Assembly: GCA_032622095.1 (NCBI GenBank)
Contig: CP136062.1
Coordinates: 152,328,875 to 152,392,874, forward strand
Reading direction: 5' to 3'
DNA: 64,000 nt
From: Siphonodentalium dalli
Taxonomy: Eukaryota; Mollusca; Scaphopoda; Gadilida; Siphonodentaliidae
Below are positions 57,400 through 64,000 of the stretch, piece by piece (position 1 is the stretch's first letter; each line of letters opens with the position of its first letter). The position numbers and the translations under genes are program-made. The notes under the pieces are model-generated. The model had not been told where the DNA came from. It saw nothing but the letters and a program-made list of their open reading frames with translations, and did no database searches.

Positions 57400-57960
57400 T
57401 GTCAAACAATGGCTGTAACTCTGGTAAAAATGAATGGACGAATCCTGTAGTAAATCGGTATCCTTTCACCGATCTGAGCTATCAATATACCAAAGCACAA
57501 CTGAATAAGAAGATCTTTGCCCAAGTTACAAGCTGAAATTTCGGACACAAAATTTCCAAATTTCCAAGTCAAACAATGGCCGTAACTCTGATAAAAATTA
57601 AAAGACGAAACCCGTAGTTTGTGGATATCCTTTTTCCCAACCTGTGCTCTCATCATGTCAAAGGACAATAAACCCAATAATAAAGGCACTCACAGCATAA
57701 TGGTTGTTGTGGACGCGCTGTGCACTAAGTCCAGCAAATGGTCATAACTCTGGAAAAAAGTGCGGACAAAACCTGCACTATGTGCAGATCCTTTCCACAA
57801 TGCTGGTCTACTGACATACCAAATTACATCCAAAATTGGACTATCGATATTTGAGCTGTATTTTGAAATATTTGTTACGGACCGATTGACGGAGAACGGA
57901 CTGACGGAGGTATTCACAATATACCCCCGAATCCTACTTCGGATGGTCGGAGGCATAAGA
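57400..57960. repeat. Molluscan-type dispersed modules
   Basis: AAATTTCCAAGTCAAACAATGGC with GTAACTCTG and AAAAATTAAA / AAAATGAATGGACGA occurs twice (about 57,388 and 57,557). It is followed by CATAACTCTGGAAAAAAGTGCGGACAAAACC, then GACGGAGAACGGACTGACGG and ATACCCCCGAATCCTACTTCGG. Same style as 47.2-48.1 and 49.0-49.9 kb. The 88- and 95-codon frames are repeat. Confidence 0.6.
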
Positions 57961-58663
57961 AATAGTGATGTACAGTGATAAATATCAATAACTAATTCAA
58001 GCTTAAGCGACGAGTCTCACAGTCAACAGACGTATTTCCTGGTATAGTATGCGCATGATCAATCACGTGATTTAAATAGTCCGGCAAATATGGTGTCTAT
58101 TTATGGAAGAATGCGGTAAGCCCCATCCTATATAGCCCCGTCCAACTTGGGAGGGGTTAAAAGACTAAGCTAACAATCGTATCAAATTGGAAGCTCATAA
58201 TCTTCAACCAACACATTAACCCTTGATATATTAAATGGATTCTCCAAGTCAGTTAAAAAGAGTACATCGGAATGATATATTATTGATTTGGAGGGAAGTT
58301 AAGGTGATAAAAGCAGACGACAGATAAATAAAAGTGAAGAACCATACTTAGTGAGGACATTTTTAGATAATAATTGCAACAAACGACATGTGAACTTATT
58401 ATCTGAACATTTCCAGCTGATAACTACTCATAAATGATGGTTTATTTTAGAAAGGTTTAACAGCAATTTCTCGACTTTGTCACGTTCTGTGATCAACATA
58501 CAGTACAGTACTCGTATTTCAATTTGCGCAGTACTATATTTCGCGCACCCATCGATGCGCTAATTTAAAACTGGGCGAAAAATAGTACGAGACCTAAGAT
58601 TACACCAACCCACATGGAAAATGAGAGGCAGTTGTATCTGTATATGTGCAACATATGGAACGG
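57961..58663. other. Gene-free sequence
   Basis: No repeats or coding region recognised. Confidence 0.45.
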
Positions 58664-59632
58664 CCACAATGCTCCGGCTCGATTTAAGCGTAATAATTTA
58701 TTCCAGTATACGTCTATGTGCAGATTGTATCATATTGTGGGCGGATCAGACTTTAAAGCATCCGCTTTCATCCTGATATAATCAACCACCATCTACATTC
58801 ACAGGATTACCCCCACGATGGTGTGCATCAGTAGCAGGCTTCGAGGATGACATGATTCCTGGTCGGACAACTGATATATTCACGGCGTCTGCAACAATCA
58901 ACGGAACATGTATCGCGTGACGCGATGGCGAATCACCACGTCGGAGATACAAACATGCATCATACCAATGAGGAGCTAATCGCGTGACGTCGGACATTAC
59001 TCCCTGACACATAGTCTGTCTGCTGCACTTTACAAGCAACGAAAGGGAATATTTTAACGTCAATTGAACTTCCGGAAATGACGCCACAATGCTCCGGGTC
59101 GATTTAAGCGTAATAGTTTATTCCAGTATGTCTATGTGCAGATTGTATCATCTTGTGGGCGGAGCAGACTTTAAAGCATCCGCTTTCATCCTGATATAAC
59201 CAACCACCCTCTATATTCACAGGATTACCCCCGTATGAATCAGTAGCAGGTTTCGAGGATGACGCGATTCCTGGTCGAACACCCGATATATTCACGGCGT
59301 CTGCAACAATCAACGGGGCATGTATCGCGTGACGCGATGGCGAATCACCACGTCGGAGATACAAACATGCATCATACCAATGAGGAGCTAATCGCGTGAC
59401 GTCGGACATTACTCCCTGACACATAGTCTGTCTGCTGCACTTTACAAGCAACGAAAGGGGATATTTTAACGTCAATTGAACTTCCGGAAATGACGCCACA
59501 ATGCTCCTGGTCGATTTAAGCGTAATAGTTTATGTCCAGTATGTCTATGTGCAGATTGTATCATCTTGTGGGCGGATCAGACTTTAAAGCATCCGCTTTT
59601 ATCCTGATATAATCAACCACACTCTACATTCA
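58664..59632. repeat. 412-420-bp tandem repeat, 2.3 copies, with conserved minus-strand frame
   Basis: CCACAATGCTCC marks unit starts at 58,664, 59,083 and 59,495. On the minus strand the first two units keep a frame of about 100 codons with the same protein (TRLAPHWYDACLYLRRGDSP, PLIVADAVNIS); it has no ATG start (GTG/ATT context). In unit 2 the frame reads through a TGG that is TGA in units 1 and 3. I recognise no domain. It may be a duplicated exon or repeat with fortuitous coding. Confidence 0.85.
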
Positions 59633-59649
59633 CAGGATTAACCCCTGTA

Positions 59650-59815
59650 TGAATCATTACATTTCGCCATACGGTTTATGTGAATCATTACATTTCGTCA
59701 TACAGTTTATGTGAATCATTACATTTCGCCATACGGTTTATGTGAATCATTACATTTCGTCATACAGTTTATGTGAACGTTTCCCGTATGAATCAGTACA
59801 TTTCGACATACGGTT
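59650..59815 (+). repeat. 31-bp tandem repeat, about 5 copies
   Basis: GAATCATTACATTTCGCCAT plus ACGGTTTATGT, alternating with TCATACAG variants, suggests a 62-bp dimer. The last unit is GAATCAGTACATTTCGACAT. Confidence 0.9.
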
Positions 59816-59833
59816 TATATGAACGTTCTCGAT

Positions 59834-59883
59834 GTTCATAAACCAATAACTGAAGTCGACACTTCAGTTATTGGTTTATGAAC
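59834..59883. repeat. Perfect 50-bp hairpin
   Basis: Arms of 23 bp (GTTCATAAACCAATAACTGA plus AGT, and its exact inverse) around CGAC. It sits just after the 31-bp array. Confidence 0.95.
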
Positions 59884-60764
59884 ACCGGAAACGCCTACGT
59901 CACTTCAAGCCGATCGTGTGCACACGCTCGCTGCGTGTTGTTATTTGAGACTGTGTTGGAATTTGAACAATATGTTACTTACAATAGTTTTTGAAAAGTT
60001 AAATTATTAATGTTCTATTAAAATGTACTGGTATATGATTATAAGGAATGACAAGTATATGATTACAATGAATGACTACAGATCGATTGGGGTCATTGGG
60101 TTTGACCAGCAGAGTAATTAACAAAGTACGCTTGTCTCCGGCTGTTTACCAGTCTGTGGGTTCTATATTTAGCGTGGTTTTTCCAGCAAAAATGGCGATT
60201 TCGATCTCCCCAAATTCAAATGTCCCATAATGATGTGCTTTGAGAAGAATTAAATTCCTAAACTTATTGACAGAACGGGGATTTAGAATAGTATAGTCTG
60301 CTTGACGATTTTGCATAATACTCAGCAATATGGCAGCCAATTGGAACTCTTGTGTTTGATTTGACTGACGTTAGCCATGCGTGTTTTAGTCTATGTGCGT
60401 TTAGACATTTGTGCTGATAAAATAATCGGAGAACCTAAGCACTACATTGTGCGAAATAGTTCCTAGTTCTACTGGGACTTTCAAACTTTACGAACGACAC
60501 TTTGTTAGAATTATGTGCGCATGATCAGGGCAACGTATGGCTCTGTTCGCGTGGTGTATATATTCATATTGCGGAAGGCCACACATTGTGGGTAAAATAT
60601 GGACGATGTCAGCGGTCTTATCGAGTCATCAAGGGAGATAAACCCTGCATGGTGTTTGCAAAAGTATACCGTGTGTTTATAAAACTATTTTGATCCGCGG
60701 AACCGTGTCGGGGGTAATACGCAACTAATCATTAGGCTTGGCTGTAATGAGGGTGAATATTGTA
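59884..60764. other. Gene-free sequence
   Basis: No repeat recognised. Frames at 60,146-60,340 (minus) and 60,502-60,693 (plus) are 63-64 codons without domains. Confidence 0.45.
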
Positions 60765-61262
60765 CGTCGCTATAAGAGGGTATCACCCCCTTCCCCCTGA
60801 ATCTTGAATACCAGTTAATTTTGGGGGGTGAATCCTGAATACATGTTAAGAAATAATATGCGATAAATGACATACAACTTGACTGTTTTAATATACCGGT
60901 TAATTAAAAGTTTGGAATTGGAACACATTTCAAATATATTTCCGGACGCTTTCCGGTTAACGACCGAAGAGACGCCGGTCGCGTTAAGGGCGTTATGAGG
61001 CCGTTATGATACGATTGATGATTCTTTATGATGGCATGGTGGTCGAATGTGCACAAGAAGCTATTCTACCCACTCATTCATACAGATAACTAGCACAAAA
61101 TATTATTTTGCGCCATAAAAACCTGCGTCCAAGATGTTTTGCTTGAACTCAAATACCAGTTAATTCGGGGTGTGAATCCCGCGTACGGCTTCAAAACACC
61201 CTGAATCCCGCGTACCGAAAAAAAATGGGGGGGGGGGGGGGTGATACCCTCCTATAAGCACG
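60765..61262. mobile_element. Inverted-end element with TATAAGAGGGTATCACCCCC termini
   Basis: The left end (about 60,770) TATAAGAGGGTATCACCCCC mirrors the right end GGGGGTGATACCCTCCTATA (to about 61,257), including a 14-G run. TACCAGTTAATT and GTGAATCC motifs repeat inside. No transposase. Confidence 0.65.
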
Positions 61263-61733
61263 AAACGTTGTATCCCATGCATGTGTAACTAAGTAAACAA
61301 TTATTTGCTTACAGATGCATTCATGCGTCCAGATCTCTATTTACAACAACGACAACATAAAAAGCATTGTTTTAACAATTGTTCTGCTTTTGTTATGTTG
61401 ACAAATTTTGAAAACAAAATATGGCATTTAAACTGGACCTAGTAATACAACAGAAGATTATTTGTTATTGAAAATTTAACAAAATAATTTTTGGTGTCCC
61501 TCTTACTCTAGTAGATCATGGTGGTTTTGTATGCACTTGCATGTCCAGAGCTAAACTCTTCATAAATCAACTAATTGAAGGTCCAGGAACAATATTTGGT
61601 TGGTAACGGATTTTGAAATCTCGTTTAGTTTTCGCGTCTGCCATAATATCTTTTCAGAGAATAATTGTTTACGTTCCAAAGGAAATTAGAATGAACTAAA
61701 CAAACTGCTGATAGGCGCCATACTTTCAGGAAC
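61263..61733. other. Gene-free sequence before duplication copy 2
   Basis: Nothing recognised. The last bases (TTTCAGGAAC) are unrelated to the loop sequence preceding 53,772, fixing the duplication edge. Confidence 0.5.
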
Positions 61734-62023
61734 ACATCGAATTACCCGGGAGAAATTCCACAATTTTAAGCGAGGCAAAGAAAAATCACCAGCAAAGTCA
61801 CTTAAATCGTGAAATTTCGAGTTGGGACATTCAGACACAGTGAAGTACATTGTTATGGAACATGCAATAACTATATATTCCCTGCGTTATTTTTTCGACT
61901 TTATAAGGTTCCCTGTCAAAACGTCAAAAGTTCCCATATTTTTTGCTGGTGGAATATGATCCCTACGGGCGTTAACCAGAGTGGAGATCCATGGCATGAT
62001 CTAATGTACCTGGAACAAAATGA

Positions 62024-62079
62024 CCCCACTCCCAAAAGAACATAAGAGATACTCTCTTATGTACTTTTGGGAGTGGGGT
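62024..62079. repeat. 56-bp hairpin (duplicate)
   Basis: Copy of the hairpin at 54,062-54,117. Confidence 0.9.
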
Positions 62080-62426
62080 ACTTTTGAAGTTCATGCATGA
62101 CACTGAGGTTGGCACACATGCAGTCAGATTGCGGGCCGATGCCAATGGCTGTACCGTATACAACAATGGAACCATACAGTCCATACTGTGACGAAGAAGT
62201 CACGGATAAATAGCAAAACTATCTGGTCTGGTCATATTCGAGTTATATATCGGACTCATGAGACCACAGTGTAATTAAGGCACTAGTGCCCGTGTGAATC
62301 TTCACTGAGCTATCCCGGGCCTTTGTGGAATTAAGGCACTAGTGCCCATGTGAATCTTCGCTGTGCTATCCCGGGCCTTTGTCCGAATAAACTCACAAGC
62401 ATCAGTCTGGATAGATCATGTCATTA

Positions 62427-63027
62427 ATATTACGCCCGTATATATAAGAGATAATATTACGCCCGTATATATATAAGAGATAAGATTACGCCCGTATATA
62501 TATAAGAGATAATATTACGCCCGTATATATATAAGAGATAATATTACGCCCGTATATATAAGAGATAATATTACGCCCGTATATATAAGAGATAATATTA
62601 CGCCCGTATATATAAGAGATAATATTACGCCCGTATATATAAGAGATAATATTACGCCCGTATATATAAGAGATAATATTACGCCCGTATATATAAGAGA
62701 TAATATTACGCCCGTATATATAAGAGATAATATTACGCCCGTATATATAAGAGATAATATTACGCCCGTATATATAAGAGATAATATTACGCCTGTATAT
62801 ATAAGAGATAATATTACGCCCGTATATATAAGAGATAATATCACGCCCGTATATATAAGAGATAATATCACGCCCGTATATATAAGAGATAATATTACGC
62901 CCGTATATATAAGAGATAATATTACGCCCGTATATATAAGAGATAATATCACGCCCGTATATATAAGAGATAATATTACGCATATAAGAGATAATATTAC
63001 GCCCGTATATATATAAGAGATAATATT
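62427..63027 (+). repeat. 27-bp array, about 22 copies (duplicate)
   Basis: Exactly one unit longer than in copy 1 (offset change of 27 bp). Variant units (29-bp units, ATATCACG units) keep the same order. Confidence 0.95.
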
Positions 63028-63361
63028 CTACCAGTATAAAACCTGGGAAACTTTTTTATGTTCTGACGTGGAACTGTATAACATTGAACAAACAATGCAG
63101 GGAATATAGCTCTTTTTTGTCAATACTTGTTCCTTAATAATCTATTTCACAGTAGGGGCTGATCCCAGCTCGAGATTGCACACTTGTTGTGACTTATGTG
63201 AGTCGATATCGCAATAAATATTGAATTTATTACCCAGGGGAAATTCCATGATTGCAAGGGACGCAAAATCGGCTCACCGTGTCACCTAATTCATGAAGTT
63301 TCGAACTGGGACCTTCACCTATATATACTGAATGTGGAATTCGTTGTTAATTAACATATAT

Positions 63362-63496
63362 ATTTTTTTTGTTTTTTGTTTTTGTTATTATTTTTTTATT
63401 GAATAGCAAAACATACACGGAATATCACAGACATACATTAGCATACGATACTTCAAGGGCGAGAGGGGAAACTATCTCACTGTCACATGCGCACTG
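63362..63496 (-). mobile_element. 5'-truncated retroposon with target duplication (duplicate)
   Basis: Copy of 56,597-56,731 with the same TTAACATATAT flanks, so it predates the segmental duplication. Confidence 0.75.
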
Positions 63497-64000
63497 TTAA
63501 CATATATTAACTAAGTAATCAATTAGTGCATTGTTTTTCAATGTTATCAACTTTTAGCTGGTGGAGTATGATCACCACGGGCGTAGACATACTGCCAGAG
63601 TAGATATTTATGGCATGATCTCGTCTGGAATGTGAATGCGATCACTGGTTCTTGTTATGCACTGCGTATCCGCCACAAAGGTGGCGTTTCGACGAGGTTT
63701 ATTAATTTCGAAGGGCCAGCAGGTCATAACGTGTTGCATGTGGATATTGTTCCTCACGCTGCATCGTGCATGTAGTAAGTATAAACATGAGCTATATAGC
63801 AGAGATCAAAAGTTGGCACGATAAATTTATCAATCCATGGGCCATAAATCTGCACAAAACTAATGGATTAATCCCGTCCATATATAAGAGAATGCACTGA
63901 CACAGGAACTTTAATGCTGCTCATATCTTTAATGCAAGGCATTAACGATAATGTGCCAGTGCATACTCATCACTATCTTGCAACTGCCCATTGTGATGTT

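Larger units (their letters stand above)
62403..63635. mobile_element. Foldback element FB2, copy 2
   Basis: The same element as at 54,440-56,870 but without the poly(A) insertion, so the left arm is continuous from TCTGGATAGATCATGTCATT into the 27-bp array. Confidence 0.75.
61734..64000 (+). repeat. Segmental duplication, copy 2 (runs off the window)
   Basis: Near-identical to 53,772-57,235 without the 1.2-kb poly(A) insertion and with one extra 27-bp unit. It starts in the loop of FB1, so only the right half of FB1 is duplicated. It is still matching at the window edge. Confidence 0.97.

Overview
The window looks like non-coding, AT-rich, repeat-dominated DNA from an animal nuclear genome, most likely a marine mollusc. 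That assignment is an inference. It rests on dispersed modules around 47.2-48.1, 49.0-49.9 and 57.4-58.0 kb that carry GGAC/GGACGGAC runs next to 'CATAACTC...AAAAATGG' and 'ATACCCCCG' motifs, a repeat style I associate with bivalve and gastropod genomes. I find no bacterial genes, operons, rRNA, tRNA or CRISPR array, and no intact protein gene that I can defend. Most open frames here either use non-ATG starts or exist because a tandem repeat has a period divisible by three.

Layout. 1-6.87 kb: unique sequence with diverged dispersed repeats (called rep-B, rep-C and rep-F below) and a G-run element with inverted ends. 6.87-25.83 kb: one uninterrupted satellite of about 19 kb and about 330 monomers of 57 bp. 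It has a proximal A-type domain and a distal B-type domain, and the B domain carries a higher-order repeat (HOR) of 35-36 monomers (2.0 kb). 25.8-34.6 kb: inverted-repeat elements nested in each other, two TTAA-flanked piggyBac-like non-autonomous elements each carrying a pair of 69-bp hairpins, and a decayed non-LTR retrotransposon ORF1. 34.6-41.7 kb: diverged repeats, a 60-bp array rich in CACGTG, an 82-bp array, and a rep-C copy. 41.7-43.2 kb: a 28-bp minisatellite. 43.7-48.8 kb: three more copies of the hairpin pair, one inside an element with completely different terminal repeats. 49-53.5 kb: molluscan-type modules, a terminal-inverted-repeat element whose right end has expanded into a 53-bp array, and a foldback element. 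53.5-64 kb: two large foldback elements and a direct segmental duplication (53,772-57,235 and 61,734-64,000). The copies are nearly identical but differ by a 1.2-kb poly(A) insertion and one 27-bp repeat unit.

No pathway can be assembled from this window. The recurring theme is how repeats arise. Two arrays (27 bp and 53 bp) are visibly expansions of subterminal sequence inside transposon-like inverted-repeat elements. One hairpin pair is shared by elements with different termini. The duplication starts inside the loop of a 500-bp palindrome. These are the best candidates for something not yet described. The 57-bp satellite, with its very long open frames, is the most conspicuous object but is probably non-coding.
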